A stretch of DNA of 64,000 bases from Alphaproteobacteria bacterium HGW-Alphaproteobacteria-18 (GCA_002841155.1 PHEH01000006.1:1-64000); one strand, 5' to 3'; positions 28,113 to 39,102 are shown, counted from the first letter of the stretch. Notes: a model not told the origin generated them from the sequence alone. Numbers and translations are program-made.

Positions 28113-28227
28113 TATCCCCCATTCCATTCTGCCCTGTGGATGCTAAAGAGCGGGTGAATTCACCGCTTTCCGGGTATATTTCCGCCCCGGAAGGCAAAAT
28201 TTTGCGGAAACCACGAGACCTGAGCCC

Positions 28228-30069
28228 ATGATCCCCTACCGTTCACGCACCTCCACCCACGGCCGCAATATGGCCGGTGCCCGCGGCCTCTGGCGCGCGA
28301 CGGGCATGACGGACAGCGATTTCGGCAAGCCGATCATTGCGGTGGTAAACTCGTTCACCCAGTTCGTGCCGGGCCACGTTCACCTCAAGGATCTCGGCCA
28401 GCTGGTGGCCCGGGAGATCGAGGCGGCCGGCGGCGTGGCGAAGGAATTCAACACGATTGCGGTCGATGACGGCATCGCGATGGGCCATGACGGGATGCTC
28501 TATTCCCTGCCCTCGCGCGAGATCATTGCCGACAGCGTGGAATACATGGTCAACGCCCACTGCGCCGACGCGATGGTGTGCATCTCCAATTGCGACAAGA
28601 TCACGCCCGGCATGATGATGGCGGCGATGCGGCTCGACATTCCGGTGGTGTTTGTTTCCGGCGGGCCGATGGAAGCGGGCAAGGTCAACATCGACGGGCA
28701 GCTGCGCGCGGTGGACCTGATCGACGCGATGATCGAGGCGGCCAATCCGGACCGGACGGACGCGGAAGTCGACGAGTTTGAGAAGAATGCCTGCCCGACC
28801 TGCGGGTCCTGCTCGGGCATGTTTACGGCCAACTCTATGAACTGCCTCGCCGAGGCGCTGGGGCTTGCGCTGCCGGGCAATGGCTCGACGCTGGCCACGC
28901 ATGCCGACCGGGAGGCCCTCTTCCGGCGCGCGGGACGCCGGATCGTGGAGCTGACCAAGGCCTATTATGAGGGCGGCGACACCGGCGTTTCGGCGCGCGG
29001 GATTGCCACCAAGGCCGCGTTCGAGAACGCCATCACGCTCGACATCGCGATGGGAGGCTCGACCAATACGATCCTCCACCTGCTGGCGATGGCACGCGAG
29101 GGCGAGGTGGACTTTACGCTCGCTGATATTGACCGGCTGAGCCGGGTGACGCCGTGCCTCTGCAAGGTGGCGCCGGCGGTGCAGAATGTTCACATGGAAG
29201 ACGTCCACCGCGCCGGCGGCATTTTCGGTATTCTCGGCGAGCTTGGCCGGGCGGGGAAACTGGATACCTCCGTGCGGACGATCCATGCCGAGACGATGGC
29301 TGAGGCGCTGAGCCAGTGGGACATCACCGTGACGAACAATCCCGAGGTTCAGGAGCTGTTCCTGGCCGCGCCGGGCGGTGTGCGCACGACGCAGGCGTTC
29401 AGCCAGTCACGCCGGTATAAAGCTCTGGATACGGATCGGGAAAAGGGCGTCATCCGCTCGGCGCAATATGCGTTTTCGAAAGATGGCGGGCTGGCAGTTC
29501 TGTTCGGCAACATTGCCGAGATGGGCTGCGTGGTGAAGACGGCCGGCGTGGATGACAGTATCCTGAAGTTTTCCGGCCCGGCGGTGATCTGCGAGAGTCA
29601 GGAAGAAGCGTGCGAGCGCATCCTGAAAAAGCGCGTGAAGGCGGGCGATGTCGTCATCATCCGCTATGAAGGCCCGCGCGGTGGCCCGGGCATGCAGGAG
29701 ATGCTGTATCCGACCTCGTATCTGAAATCGATGCGGCTCGGCAAGGACTGTGCTCTGATCACGGATGGCCGTTTTTCGGGTGGCACGTCTGGCCTCTCCA
29801 TCGGGCATGTGAGCCCCGAAGCGGCCGAAGGCGGGGCGATTGGCCTTCTGGTGGAAGGCGACATCATCGAGATCGACATCCCGAACCGGACGATCAATGC
29901 GAAGGTTTCGGCCGAGGAATTCGCAAAACGCCGGGCGGAGATGGACGCCAAGGGCGCGACCGCCTGGAAGCCAGTTGAGGATCGCCCCCGCAAGGTCAGC
30001 CGTGCGCTGAAGGTCTATGCCGCGCATGTGGGCAATGCGTCACTGGGGGCTGTGAGGCTTGATCCTTAG
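28228..30069 (+). CDS. ilvD: Dihydroxy-acid dehydratase
   Basis: 613 residues. It catalyses the third common step of valine/isoleucine synthesis with an Fe-S cluster. Conserved pieces include [24 protein letters not shown] (cluster Cys), and [16 protein letters not shown] near the C-terminus. Full length for the longer IlvD class. The intergenic region to polA has a short GGTGAATTCACC palindrome but no recognisable leader peptide. Confidence 0.96.
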   Translation: MIPYRSRTSTHGRNMAGARGLWRATGMTDSDFGKPIIAVVNSFTQFVPGHVHLKDLGQLVAREIEAAGGVAKEFNTIAVDDGIAMGHDGMLYSLPSREIIADSVEYMVNAHCADAMVCISNCDKITPGMMMAAMRLDIPVVFVSGGPMEAGKVNIDGQLRAVDLIDAMIEAANPDRTDAEVDEFEKNACPTCGSCSGMFTANSMNCLAEALGLALPGNGSTLATHADREALFRRAGRRIVELTKAYYEGGDTGVSARGIATKAAFENAITLDIAMGGSTNTILHLLAMAREGEVDFTLADIDRLSRVTPCLCKVAPAVQNVHMEDVHRAGGIFGILGELGRAGKLDTSVRTIHAETMAEALSQWDITVTNNPEVQELFLAAPGGVRTTQAFSQSRRYKALDTDREKGVIRSAQYAFSKDGGLAVLFGNIAEMGCVVKTAGVDDSILKFSGPAVICESQEEACERILKKRVKAGDVVIIRYEGPRGGPGMQEMLYPTSYLKSMRLGKDCALITDGRFSGGTSGLSIGHVSPEAAEGGAIGLLVEGDIIEIDIPNRTINAKVSAEEFAKRRAEMDAKGATAWKPVEDRPRKVSRALKVYAAHVGNASLGAVRLDP

Positions 30070-30736
30070 CGGTTTTCACAGCCCGCTCTATCCTTCGACT
30101 TCGCTCAGGATGAGCTCATTGGCGTCGCTCAGACCTCAAGAAGCTCATCCTGAGCGAAGTCGAAGGATGGGCGGGTTTTGCCACACCCAAACCCGGACAG
30201 GGCTTCCCCTTCCGGTTTTGCGTTTCTGGCAGGTCCTGCGGATGGGTTTGGCCCTGTTGGTCCGGGGACGGAGTGGTTTGGTGTAGGTGGAAGGTTTGTC
30301 CCCGGCGTCCCGTGGCGTTCCCATCCGCAGAAGTGGCGGCCGTGGCAAGCCTCCTTTGAAGACCGCCGGACCCGAGGCCGGGGGGTGATGCGCCCCAACC
30401 TGAGGCAGAGCTTACAGGCGGGCCGGACCCCGGCGGATTGGCTGGCCTGGCGCAGGCGCTTTTTGCCCTAACTGGCGGCAGGTTGCGCGGCGCCCAGGGG
30501 GGCGGACAAGGGAATCAGCTATCCCCCCTTTTCACACCCCGTTCACAAATGCGGCGGCTTTCGCCGCAATGAATCGTGAAACTGCCGTAATGTAAGCAAT
30601 CGGGCGCCGCAGTCCGTTGTTTTCCTTGGTCTCACCAACAAGGAGGGCTTTTTCTATGACGCGAGCTGTGTTTGAACCAGTAACTGGACGGGCCGAGACC
30701 CATCATGCTTCCCGGCTCATGGAAAAGGACAAGGCG
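30070..30736. other. Long intergenic region between ilvD and chvI
   Basis: About 670 bp. The first 100 bp hold a perfect 27-nt inverted repeat (30090-30168). From about 30180 to 30470 the sequence is GC-rich and open in several frames; the longest plus frame would give 97 residues rich in Arg, Pro and Trp with no family I recognise and no good ribosome site, so I do not call it a gene. A short GCGGCGGCTTTCGCCGC hairpin near 30551 and an AAGGAGG near 30641 precede chvI, whose promoter should lie here. Confidence 0.5.
30090..30168. repeat. REP-like element: perfect 27-nt inverted repeat
   Basis: The left arm (30090-30116) begins ATCCTTCGACTTCGCTCAGG and the right arm (30142-30168) is its exact reverse complement, with a 25-nt loop. 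It lies 21 bp after the ilvD stop. The sequence resembles the dispersed CCTTCGACTTCGCTCAGGAT palindromes found between genes in several high-GC proteobacteria. Without a U-run it is not a standard terminator but could protect the ilvD 3' end. Confidence 0.8.
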
Positions 30737-31429
30737 ATGACGACACTGGCGCTGGTTGACGACGACGAAAACATCGTGGCTTCGCTCAAGATGTTCTTCG
30801 AGGCGGAAGGCTATCAGGTGCGCGCCTATCATGACGGGGAGTCTGCCCTGCCCGCGCTGACCGACTCGCCGCCGGACATCGCCATCCTCGACATCAAGAT
30901 GCCGAAGATGGACGGCATGGAGCTGCTGCGCCGCCTGCGCCAGACCTCCGAACTGCCGGTGATCTTTCTCACCTCCAAGGATGAAGAAATCGACGAGGTG
31001 ATCGGCTTCAATATCGGCGCGGATGATTTCGTGCGCAAACCCTGTTCCAACCGCCTGCTGGCCGAGCGGGTGAAGGCTGTTCTGCGCCGCTCGCGCGGGG
31101 CTTCCTCGGTGCCTGAAGAAGGCGACGTGAAAGCCATCGTACGCGGCAAGCTGGTGCTCGACCCCAACCGCCATGCCTGCACCTGGGACGGCAAACAGGT
31201 GCGCCTGACGGTGACCGAATTCCTGATCCTGCAGGCGCTGGCCACACGTCCGGGCTATGTCAAAAGCCGCGACCAGCTGATGGACGCCGCTTATGACGAC
31301 CAGATCTATGTGGACGACCGCACCATCGACAGCCACATCAAGCGCCTGCGCAAGAAGTTTCGCGAAGTGACCGATGAGTTTGATGCGATCGAAACACTCT
31401 ATGGCGTCGGCTACCGCTATACCGAATAG
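30737..31429 (+). CDS. chvI: Response regulator ChvI
   Basis: 231-residue OmpR-family regulator: receiver domain with acidic pocket V-D-D-D-E-N, phospho-acceptor Asp in I-A-I-L-D-I-K-M-P, Lys in V-R-K-P, and a C-terminal winged helix ([23 protein letters not shown]). The [10 protein letters not shown] start and [16 protein letters not shown] match ChvI, which with ChvG controls envelope and acid-stress genes in alphaproteobacteria. The frame extends to an ATG at 30656 with a strong AAGGAGG, a real alternative start giving 27 more residues. ChvG lies 1.6 kb downstream. Confidence 0.9.
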   Translation: MTTLALVDDDENIVASLKMFFEAEGYQVRAYHDGESALPALTDSPPDIAILDIKMPKMDGMELLRRLRQTSELPVIFLTSKDEEIDEVIGFNIGADDFVRKPCSNRLLAERVKAVLRRSRGASSVPEEGDVKAIVRGKLVLDPNRHACTWDGKQVRLTVTEFLILQALATRPGYVKSRDQLMDAAYDDQIYVDDRTIDSHIKRLRKKFREVTDEFDAIETLYGVGYRYTE

Positions 31430-31982
31430 GCCGCCTGCGGAGCTTTATCTCGGCGGCGCGGCAGACGAGAGTTCACGCCTTGTGCTGAGCTATGCGCAGG
31501 CGCGCCGCCAGATGATGGAGCCATCCGGGCGCGTTGTCCGCTATTTTCCCCATTACCGAACCATGGCGGCGCTGGAGCTGGCGCGCAGCGTGCTGGCGGA
31601 TGGGCACAGGCTGGCGCTGATCGGGCATAGCTGGGGGGCAGATGCGGCCCTGCGCGTGGCACGGCAGCTGGAGGGAGATGTGGTTCTGATTGGGGCTGAT
31701 CCGGTGGCCAAGCCCGCTTTCCCCCTCTCCTTCCTGCACGGGCGGCCAGCCTCGGCGCGGTTCGTGCTGCATGTGGACGCGGTGGCGGCGGCGCCGGACC
31801 GGTCAGACCATGTGAAAGCGTTCGGCTATCTTGCCGGCGGGGGTGTGCACCGGGCCTGGCGGGAAGCGGACCTGACCATCCCCACCGGGCTTAACCACTG
31901 GAACTTTGCCGGCATGATGTGCGCCAAAGGGCCAGACGGGATATCGGCCGAAGACTGGCTGGCGGGGCTCGTACCAGCCTAG
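31401..31982 (+). CDS. Alpha/beta-hydrolase-like protein
   Basis: 193 residues. The core has a nucleophile elbow G-H-S-W-G-A-D after a hydrophobic strand (L-A-L-I-G-H-S), and a late His (L-N-H-W-N-F), consistent with a small alpha/beta hydrolase or lipase-like fold. It is shorter than typical hydrolases and no specific family is evident. The start overlaps the end of chvI by about 29 bp, implying co-transcription with chvI. Substrate unknown. Confidence 0.65.
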   Translation: MASATAIPNRPPAELYLGGAADESSRLVLSYAQARRQMMEPSGRVVRYFPHYRTMAALELARSVLADGHRLALIGHSWGADAALRVARQLEGDVVLIGADPVAKPAFPLSFLHGRPASARFVLHVDAVAAAPDRSDHVKAFGYLAGGGVHRAWREADLTIPTGLNHWNFAGMMCAKGPDGISAEDWLAGLVPA

Positions 31983-32452
31983 CCGAAGAGCCGCGAGAAG
32001 TGCCAGCTCCAGTTGGGCAGCGAGAAGGTGAGCGCAAGGAAGCCTGCGCCAATCAGCGCGCAGAGCGGCGAATAGAGGCGGCGGTTGAGGCTGAGATAGG
32101 GCTGCTCCGGCGCGGCGCGCTCAAACGCCGGCAGAACACCGACAAGACCGCGCAGCAGGAACAGCGCCGACAGGAACAAGCCAACAGGCACCAGGAGGAA
32201 CTTCAGAACTGTCACAGATGCCGCATAGTGACCCATGATCATGGCTGCACACGCGCCGCACATAAGCAGCACGCCTAGCAGGACAACCGCAGCGCGCGAC
32301 GGCAGGCGGGTGATACCCCGCCGCCCAACAACAGAGCGGGCCAGGGCCTGCTCATTAGGGAATGGAAAAGAGATCCCGGCGGCCCATATGAAATGGAGCA
32401 AGCCAAGGCAGCCCAGGACAATCGCCAGAAGGGTGCCGAGTAGCGGAGCCAT
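31979..32452 (-). CDS. DUF3995-like membrane protein
   Basis: 157 residues with four predicted membrane helices. The N-terminal helix ends H-F-I-W-A-A-G, followed by F-P-F-P-N-E-Q-A-L-A and a V-V-G-R-R-G segment, as in DUF3995 proteins of unknown function. GGAG stands before the ATG. It is antisense to the chvI-hydrolase and ppi-chvG genes and overlaps the hydrolase 3' end by 4 bp, so it interrupts the chvI-chvG arrangement. Confidence 0.75.
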   Translation of the reverse strand: MAPLLGTLLAIVLGCLGLLHFIWAAGISFPFPNEQALARSVVGRRGITRLPSRAAVVLLGVLLMCGACAAMIMGHYAASVTVLKFLLVPVGLFLSALFLLRGLVGVLPAFERAAPEQPYLSLNRRLYSPLCALIGAGFLALTFSLPNWSWHFSRLFG

Positions 32453-32569
32453 GGTTCTCCTCGTCAGCCGCAGCGGAATGACTTAATAATACATGCAGGT
32501 AGCGCTTGCCGCCAGTGCCGCGATTGAATAGCCACATTGCCAGCGACGGCCCAGTCAGGAAAGAGAATT

Positions 32570-33034
32570 ATGTCCGACCCAGAAAATACGCTTCTCGTTG
32601 AAACCTCCAAAGGCGACATCACCATCGAATTGCGCCCGGATCTCGCGCCAGGTCACGTGGCACGCATCAAGGAACTCGCCCGTGAGGGGTTTTATGATGG
32701 TATCGTCTTCCACCGCGTGATTGCAGGTTTTATGGCGCAAGCCGGCTGCCCCAAGGGCAACGGCACGGGCGGCTCCAAGAAGCCGGACCTGAAAGCCGAA
32801 TTCAATGCCGAGCCCCATGTTCGCGGCACCTGCTCAATGGCGCGCACATCTGCGCCGCATTCAGCCAACAGCCAGTTCTTCATCTGCTTCGACGAAGCCC
32901 GCTTCCTTGACCGGCAATACACCGTCTGGGGCAAGGTGACCGAAGGGATGGACATCATCGACCAGCTGGCCAAAGGCGAACCCCCGCGCAGCCCGGACCG
33001 TATCGTCAAGATGCGGGTGGCCGCCGACGCCTGA
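32570..33034 (+). CDS. Cyclophilin-type peptidyl-prolyl isomerase
   Basis: 154 residues, a minimal cyclophilin (PpiB class, no signal peptide, so cytosolic). Conserved parts: F-Y-D-G-I-V-F-H-R-V-I-A-G-F-M-A-Q near residue 40, S-M-A-R-T-S-A-P-H-S-A-N-S-Q-F-F-I-C, and V-W-G-K-V-T-E-G-M-D. The catalytic Arg in F-H-R-V is present. AGGAAAGAG precedes the ATG. Its stop overlaps the chvG start (TGATG), so the two are translationally coupled. Confidence 0.92.
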   Translation: MSDPENTLLVETSKGDITIELRPDLAPGHVARIKELAREGFYDGIVFHRVIAGFMAQAGCPKGNGTGGSKKPDLKAEFNAEPHVRGTCSMARTSAPHSANSQFFICFDEARFLDRQYTVWGKVTEGMDIIDQLAKGEPPRSPDRIVKMRVAADA

Positions 33035-34668
33035 TGGTGAGCGGGGGACGCGCAGGCACAAAAGCGATGGCGGAAACAAAAGCCCCTCGCCGAAAGAACC
33101 AGAGGCGTGGTCCCACCCTCCTCGGCTCGCGCATTGCGCGGCTGATCTTTGCCTCGAACCTGGCGGGGCTCGCCATTCTTATCGTCGGCGCGATGGTGCT
33201 GAACGAGATGCGGGCGGGCTTCGTCGTTTCGAAGAAGCAGGATCTGATCGCGCAGGCGCAGGTGTTTTCCGGCCTTCTTTCTGACGACGCGACCACGCCT
33301 GAACCTGCGCTGATCCCCGAGGCCGCGCGCCGCGCCATCGCACGCCTCAACCTGCCCGAACGTATCCGTGCACGGATATATACACCGACCGGCGAACTGG
33401 TGGGCGACAGCTATTTCCTCTCTGATATGGTCGATGTCGCCGCCCTGCCCCCGCTGAGGGAACCAGGATGGATTGCCCGAACAGGGCGTGATCTTTCCGA
33501 ATGGGCGGGCGAAGTGTTTGGCGTATTTTCTCCGCGGCGCAGCTCTGAAGCGCTCCGGACACAAACCTTCGAAGAAGAATTCCGCGCCGCTGCCCTGGGC
33601 GAACAGGCCGCGAGCCAACGCTTCTCTGATCGCGGCCAGCGCGTGATTTCCGTTTCAATGCCTATCCAGCGGGTTTCCGCCGTAGTTGGCGTTCTGGTCG
33701 TAGAGGGCAGCGACATTGACGAGATCATTCGCGCCGAGCGTGTCGCGCTGGTGCCGTTTGTAGGCGTCGCAGTGCTGATGGCGTTTGTGACCTCCATATT
33801 GCTGACGATTGGTATTGCGCGGCCGATGCGGCGGCTGGCGATAGCCGCAGACCGAATCCGGGCGGGCTCCTCGGCTCGGATGGATATCCCACAGCTGACA
33901 CGCCGCACGGATGAAATCGGAGACCTGGCTGTTTCATTGCAAGGCATGACCGAGGCCCTGATCGAACGCATCGAGGCGAACGAGCAATTTGCCGCTGACG
34001 TGGCGCATGAACTCAAGAACCCGCTGACATCTATCCGCTCTGCTGTCGAGACGCTGGAGCGGGTGCAGGACCCGGACGCCGCAGCACGCCTGCGGGCGGT
34101 GATCGCGTCGGATGTCAAACGGCTCGACCGCCTGATCACAGACATTTCCAACGCCTCACGCCTTGAGGCAGAGATGACACGCCTACCGAGCGAAGCGATT
34201 GATATTGCCCGTTTCGTCAGCGATGTGGTGCAAACCTATGAAGGTCTTTCAGATAATCCGCAGGCGGTCCATGTAACGTTTAGCGACGCGACACTTGGAG
34301 CGCGGCTACTGGTGCGGGGCCGCGAAGGACCACTTGGGCAGGTGTTGCGTAACCTGATCGACAATGCGCGCTCCTTCTCCCCGCCCGGATCACGGGTGGA
34401 TGTCCACCTAGAGCAAACCAATTACGGCCCCCGCACGATTGCCCGCATCCTGGTGGAAGATTCCGGGCCGGGCATTCCAAAAGACAAGCTGGAGACAATC
34501 TTCAACCGCTTCTATACGGATCGGCCGAAGGGCACCGCATTTGGCAACAATTCCGGCCTGGGGCTTTCGATCGTCAAGCAGATCGTGGCAACCCACCGCG
34601 GCGAGGTCTGGGCCAGCAACAAGGACAGCGGCGGCGCTCGGTTTACGGTGGACCTGCCAGCGATCTGA
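33034..34668 (+). CDS. chvG: Sensor histidine kinase ChvG
   Basis: 544 residues: first membrane helix (about 35-58), a periplasmic sensor region (60-240) with the L-P-E-R-I-R-A-R-I-Y segment of ChvG/ExoS proteins, a second helix, a HAMP linker, then HisKA with the phospho-His in D-V-A-H-E-L-K-N-P-L-T-S, and an ATPase with N-L-I-D-N-A-R, D-S-G-P-G-I and G-L-G-L-S-I. It should phosphorylate ChvI. Unlike in rhizobia, chvI and chvG are separated by a hydrolase, a DUF3995 gene and a cyclophilin, and no hprK/PTS genes follow. A second ATG at 33067 is possible. Confidence 0.92.
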   Translation: MVSGGRAGTKAMAETKAPRRKNQRRGPTLLGSRIARLIFASNLAGLAILIVGAMVLNEMRAGFVVSKKQDLIAQAQVFSGLLSDDATTPEPALIPEAARRAIARLNLPERIRARIYTPTGELVGDSYFLSDMVDVAALPPLREPGWIARTGRDLSEWAGEVFGVFSPRRSSEALRTQTFEEEFRAAALGEQAASQRFSDRGQRVISVSMPIQRVSAVVGVLVVEGSDIDEIIRAERVALVPFVGVAVLMAFVTSILLTIGIARPMRRLAIAADRIRAGSSARMDIPQLTRRTDEIGDLAVSLQGMTEALIERIEANEQFAADVAHELKNPLTSIRSAVETLERVQDPDAAARLRAVIASDVKRLDRLITDISNASRLEAEMTRLPSEAIDIARFVSDVVQTYEGLSDNPQAVHVTFSDATLGARLLVRGREGPLGQVLRNLIDNARSFSPPGSRVDVHLEQTNYGPRTIARILVEDSGPGIPKDKLETIFNRFYTDRPKGTAFGNNSGLGLSIVKQIVATHRGEVWASNKDSGGARFTVDLPAI

Positions 34669-34679
34669 CCGTGCTCGAA

Positions 34680-35657
34680 TCAACCGACGCGCAGACCTGG
34701 CCGATAGCCAAATCTTTTTGCCAGACGCTCAAGACGCGCCGTCACCGGCCGTGTAAGATAAAGCGCGGCTTGCGGACGTGAGACGATCCAGCCGATCGCT
34801 CCCGCCAGATTGCGCGCCCGTACAGCCATCGCAAACCCTTCAAAGGCCTCTGCACTTTTCAAGGCGGATTCATGTCGGCGCACAGCGCGCAGATCCGCCC
34901 TGGACAGTTTCCCGGAGTGGCGCTGAAGAAAAGGGCCGTAGACAGATCTCTGTAGCGTGTAGACATTATCTCCGCGTGTCCGCGACAGGGAAGCTGGCCG
35001 GATTGCGTAGCGGTAAAGCGGCGCAGGATGGAGGGCAAAGCGGGCGCCCGCCGCCAGCATATCCGCGACAAACCAGCAGTCTTCTGCCACCCTGAGTTCG
35101 GGGACATAGGCAATCTTGTTGCGGGCCAGAAACTCGCGCCGCACGACGGGCTTGAGATAGCCGAGCATGGGCGTTCTGATGCCAGCGCGGTTTCCTTCCA
35201 GCCAGGCAGGAAGGTCAACTGGTTTGAGGCCGGTGCCCGCCCGGCCCAGATAGGATGTCCCATCGCCCATCAGCGTTGCAAACTGAACAAGCAGCATGTC
35301 GTCCGCAATCAGATCAAGCCCGGCCTCTTCTGCCGAAGAGACAAGCACCTCAAGCCGAGACGGGTCGAACGCGTCATCGGAGTCGAGTACGGCGATCCAC
35401 GTGCCGGCAGCGTGCGCATTACCAAGATTGCGGGCACGGGCAACACCGCCATTCTGGTCAGCGCGGACGAGTTTGACGCGGGGGTCGCCTCCCGCTGCCG
35501 CCATCGCCGCCGCCGCCGTATCATCCGGGGAACAGTCGTCCACAATGATGAGTTCCCAGTCCTGTAAGGTTTGCGCCCGCACACTGGCGATCGCCAGACC
35601 GATAAAGTCTGCGGCCTTGTAGGCGGGCATAATTACGGAGACCTTCGGCGCGGCCAT
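34680..35657 (-). CDS. Family 2 glycosyltransferase
   Basis: 325 residues with the GT-A fold: V-S-V-I-M-P-A-Y-K-A near the start, V-D-D-C-S-P-D-D, N-G-G-V-A-R-A-R-N, and the D-S-D-D metal-binding motif (V-L-D-S-D-D-A-F). No membrane anchor is obvious, so it is a cytosolic enzyme probably adding sugars to a cell-surface polysaccharide. GAGGGG precedes the ATG. It converges on chvG (11-bp gap) and stands alone, without other polysaccharide genes. Confidence 0.88.
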   Translation of the reverse strand: MAAPKVSVIMPAYKAADFIGLAIASVRAQTLQDWELIIVDDCSPDDTAAAAMAAAGGDPRVKLVRADQNGGVARARNLGNAHAAGTWIAVLDSDDAFDPSRLEVLVSSAEEAGLDLIADDMLLVQFATLMGDGTSYLGRAGTGLKPVDLPAWLEGNRAGIRTPMLGYLKPVVRREFLARNKIAYVPELRVAEDCWFVADMLAAGARFALHPAPLYRYAIRPASLSRTRGDNVYTLQRSVYGPFLQRHSGKLSRADLRAVRRHESALKSAEAFEGFAMAVRARNLAGAIGWIVSRPQAALYLTRPVTARLERLAKRFGYRPGLRVG

Positions 35658-35738
35658 GCAGCATCCCCTCAAGCAGGCTCAAACGCTGAGTTTATGCCCA
35701 TATCAGGGATAATAAAGCTTTTATGGCCGCGCGAGGAT

Positions 35739-37685
35739 TTACCGGTTCTGGCGGTTGTCGATCAGGTCTTTCACGACTTCCGGCTCGGCCAGCGTGGACG
35801 TGTCCCCCAGATTGGAGAACTCGTTCTCGGCGATCTTGCGCAGGATGCGGCGCATGATCTTGCCTGACCGCGTTTTCGGCAAGCCGGGCGCGAACTGGAT
35901 GAGATCGGGCGAGGCAATCGGACCGATTTCGCCGCGCACATGCTGGACGAGGTTTTTCCGCAGGGCATCATCAGCCTCACAGCCCGCACGCAGGGTGACA
36001 TAGGCATAGATGCCCTGCCCCTTGATGTCGTGCGGATAGCCGACCACTGCGGCCTCAGCGACGGCGTCATGGCTGACGAGCGCGCTTTCGACTTCGGCCG
36101 TGCCCATCCGGTGGCCGGAGACGTTGATGACATCATCAACCCGGCCGGTGATCCAGTAGAAACCGTCCTCATCGCGGCGGCAGCCATCGCCGGTGAAATA
36201 CATGCCGGGATAGGCGGTGAAATAGGTTTCCACGAAGCGCTGGTGATCTCCGTATACGGTGCGCATCTGGCCGGGCCAGCTGTCGGTGATCAGAAGGTTG
36301 CCGTCGGCGGCGCCGTGCAGTTCCTTGCCTTCTGAGTCGACGAGGACCGGCTGCACGCCAAAGAAGGGGTGCGAGCCAGCGCCGGGTTTCATGTCGGTCG
36401 TGCCCGGCAGCGGCACGATGAGCGTGCCACCCGTCTCTGTCTGCCACCAGGTATCGACGATGGGGCAGCGCGCCTCGCCGACGACGTGGAAATACCATTC
36501 CCAGGCTTCCGGATTGATCGGCTCGCCCACCGTGCCGAGAAGGCGGATGGATTTGCGCGAGGTTTTGTTCACCGGGTCTTCGCCTTCGCGCATCAGGGCG
36601 CGGATGGCGGTAGGCGCGGTGTAGAAGATCGTGACCTGGTGTTTGTCGCAGACCTGCCAGAAGCGGCTGGCGTCCGGATAGGTAGGCACACCCTCAAACA
36701 TCACGCTCGTCGCGCCATTGGCGAGCGGGCCATAGACGATATAGGTGTGACCGGTGACCCAGCCGACATCAGCCGAGCACCAGAAGATGTCGTTTTCCTT
36801 CAGGTCAAACACATATTCATGCGTCATCGAGGCCCAGAGGAGATAGCCGCCGGTCGTGTGCAGGACGCCTTTCGGCTTTCCGGTGGAACCGGACGTATAC
36901 AGAATGAAGAGCGGATCTTCGGCGCTCATGGGTTCGGGCGGGCAGTCGGCCGAAACGGTCGCGCCCATTTCATGCAGCCAGTGATCGCGGCCCTCGGTCA
37001 TCGTTACATTGCCGCCGGTGCGCTTCACGACCAGCATCTTCCGGACAAGGCTGCCGGCGATGGCCGCGGCCTTGTCAGCATTCACTTTCAGCGGAACGCT
37101 CTTGCCGCCACGCAGGCCTTCGTCTGCGGTGATGATCACTTCCGAGCCGCAGTCGACGATGCGCCCGGCAAGCGCTTCGGGCGAAAACCCGCCGAAGACC
37201 ACCGAATGGACCGCCCCGATGCGCGCACAGGCGAGCATGGCATAGGCCGCTTCAAGGATCATCGGCATGTAAATGGTGACGCGGTCGCCCTTCTTGACGC
37301 CGAGTTCCTTCAGGACATTTGCGAACTTGCAGACAGCCGTGTGAAGGTCGCGATAGCTGACCGTGTGGCTCTCGCCGGGTTTGTCGCCTTCCCAGATGAA
37401 GGCGGCCTTATCGCCGCGCTTTTCAAGGTGGCGGTCGATACAGTTGGCGGTGACGTTGAGGATGCCGTCCGAATACCAGCGGACATGCAGGTCGCCGGTT
37501 TCCCAGGAGACATCCTTCACAACGGTATAGGGCTTGATCCAGTCAAGACGCTTGCCGTGCTCGCCCCAAAAGGCGTCAGGATCTGCGATGGAAGCGGCAT
37601 ACATCTCCCGGTACTTCTCCGGGGTCAGGTTCGCCTTTTTCGCAAACTCTTCAGGAACTGGATACGTCTTTGAATGGTCACTCAT
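35739..37685 (-). CDS. acs: Acetyl-CoA synthetase
   Basis: 648-residue AMP-forming ligase that activates acetate through acetyl-AMP. The ATP-binding [11 protein letters not shown] signature is intact, and the C-terminal [10 protein letters not shown] holds the lysine that is reversibly acetylated in the family. The ATG at 37685 matches the usual start; ATGs at 37694 and 37706 lie in frame. It follows the porin gene by 38 bp on the same strand, so porin and acs probably share the promoter near 39100, which carries a CrbR-type motif. Confidence 0.95.
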   Translation of the reverse strand: MSDHSKTYPVPEEFAKKANLTPEKYREMYAASIADPDAFWGEHGKRLDWIKPYTVVKDVSWETGDLHVRWYSDGILNVTANCIDRHLEKRGDKAAFIWEGDKPGESHTVSYRDLHTAVCKFANVLKELGVKKGDRVTIYMPMILEAAYAMLACARIGAVHSVVFGGFSPEALAGRIVDCGSEVIITADEGLRGGKSVPLKVNADKAAAIAGSLVRKMLVVKRTGGNVTMTEGRDHWLHEMGATVSADCPPEPMSAEDPLFILYTSGSTGKPKGVLHTTGGYLLWASMTHEYVFDLKENDIFWCSADVGWVTGHTYIVYGPLANGATSVMFEGVPTYPDASRFWQVCDKHQVTIFYTAPTAIRALMREGEDPVNKTSRKSIRLLGTVGEPINPEAWEWYFHVVGEARCPIVDTWWQTETGGTLIVPLPGTTDMKPGAGSHPFFGVQPVLVDSEGKELHGAADGNLLITDSWPGQMRTVYGDHQRFVETYFTAYPGMYFTGDGCRRDEDGFYWITGRVDDVINVSGHRMGTAEVESALVSHDAVAEAAVVGYPHDIKGQGIYAYVTLRAGCEADDALRKNLVQHVRGEIGPIASPDLIQFAPGLPKTRSGKIMRRILRKIAENEFSNLGDTSTLAEPEVVKDLIDNRQNR

Positions 37686-37723
37686 TGCAGACATTCCCTC
37701 CGCCATTTTTATGAGCCTTTCTA

Positions 37724-39019
37724 TCAGAATGCATACTTTGTCGAGAAGGTGAAACGGCTAATCGCCCCATCTGCGCCGCTCTCTTCCTCGCGGATGCCGT
37801 GCATGGCTTCAACCCCGAGGGTGACTTTCGGCGCCACGTCCCAGAGTATCGCAGCGTAAGCTGACTGGACTGAGGCGGTTGTCGCTGCGGGCACATAGGA
37901 CGGGTTGTCGAGGAACAGGCCGGAATAGCCGATATTGAGGCGGGCGGTCTTGCCAAACGGGTGGCGCCAGGCGATCAGGCCGCCATAGGCCGGGATGGCT
38001 TCCAGCTCGCCGGCGGGGCTGAGCACAGCCTCCCGCCCGGCAGCAAGGCCCACATAGCGGCCAACGCCCTCGCCGCCCACCAGGTTGAAGCGGATGTCAT
38101 CCCGCGCGCCTACCTTCAGGAGGCCCGAGACGGACACGCCATAGCCGAAGGTTTCTTCCGTAATACCGGCCTGGTCCACGCGCAGTTGCCGCGCGAGGCC
38201 GGCGAGCGACACGTTTCCGTAGTCGCCTTTCCAATTGTAGCGGACCACGGCATCGGGAAGCGTGTTGGCATCGTGATTGCCAGACGTGATCGTCGGGGTG
38301 TTGGGGTTTTCGATGGCGAACTGCCAGTTGCCATGGGTGTAGCGGATCTGCGGCTGGCGCACGAAGACCATGCCATCGGAGAGGATCAGAAAGCTCGCGC
38401 TTTCGGGAATGGCGGAGGTGTTCTGGAAGGTTGACCATTCCTGCCCGGCCAGCCAGTTGCCATAGGTGACGAAGGCGCGGCGCATGCGCGGCGAATAGGA
38501 GTTTGTCACCAGCTCATTGCCCTGCGCGGAGCCCAGGAAATCCATTTCCAGATAGCCGGTGACGCTGCCCTCCCCTGCGGGCTGGGACGCGCTGATGAAG
38601 AAGCGGGTGGATTCGGCCGTGAAGTCGGTGAAGGTGGCGCTGTCACCGCCGATGGGGGTGGAGCCGGGAATGTAGAAATCCCGCGCGATGCTGTTGGAGG
38701 CGAGCGCGCCACCATCAAGGTGGGTGACATGCGCGTCCAGATCAATCATGCCGCCGATCTTCACGGTCGCGTCTCCCACCCGGAAGCCATCGGTTTTTGG
38801 CGGGGGCGCGGCAGGCGCGGAGGCTGCCGCAATCTGGGTTTCTATACGGACGATCTCGGCGTCGCCCTTCGCACGCTCTGAAGCAAGTTCGGCCTTGAGT
38901 TCGGCGACCATGGCTTCCAGCGCCGCCAGGCGGTCTTCCAGCGGAGATTGGGCGTGCGCGGTTCCCGCCAACGCCAAGCCCGTCGCTGACAATAAGAGCA
39001 GTTTCTTCAGGCAATTCAT
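37724..39019 (-). CDS. DcaP-like outer-membrane porin
   Basis: 431 residues: signal peptide (about 1-23, A-H-A-Q), a short coiled coil (about 27-65, heptad-like with many Leu, Ala and Glu), then a beta-barrel beginning [10 protein letters not shown] and ending in the aromatic C-terminal strand F-S-T-K-Y-A-F. This architecture matches DcaP-type trimeric porins, which admit small dicarboxylates and related anions. Its place ahead of acs suggests it brings acetate or other carboxylates through the outer membrane. Confidence 0.85.
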   Translation of the reverse strand: MNCLKKLLLLSATGLALAGTAHAQSPLEDRLAALEAMVAELKAELASERAKGDAEIVRIETQIAAASAPAAPPPKTDGFRVGDATVKIGGMIDLDAHVTHLDGGALASNSIARDFYIPGSTPIGGDSATFTDFTAESTRFFISASQPAGEGSVTGYLEMDFLGSAQGNELVTNSYSPRMRRAFVTYGNWLAGQEWSTFQNTSAIPESASFLILSDGMVFVRQPQIRYTHGNWQFAIENPNTPTITSGNHDANTLPDAVVRYNWKGDYGNVSLAGLARQLRVDQAGITEETFGYGVSVSGLLKVGARDDIRFNLVGGEGVGRYVGLAAGREAVLSPAGELEAIPAYGGLIAWRHPFGKTARLNIGYSGLFLDNPSYVPAATTASVQSAYAAILWDVAPKVTLGVEAMHGIREEESGADGAISRFTFSTKYAF

Positions 39020-39102
39020 GGCGTTTCCTCCGGGAATTTCTTTTGTCTTTGAGGCAACTATCGTCAGCCAAAGGCGGGCGCGCTATTAGCAATAGGTGCT
39101 AA

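Noticed and set aside
28140-28170. GGTGAATTCACC palindrome between polA and ilvD
   Set aside because: Only 12 nt with no T run; too short to call an operator or terminator.
30178-30471. 97-residue plus-strand frame in the ilvD-chvI gap
   Set aside because: No ribosome site, Arg/Pro/Trp-biased composition typical of random GC-rich sequence, and no recognisable family.
36369-37673. 434-residue plus-strand frame inside acs
   Set aside because: Shadow of acs; no domain signature, and acs is conserved on the other strand.
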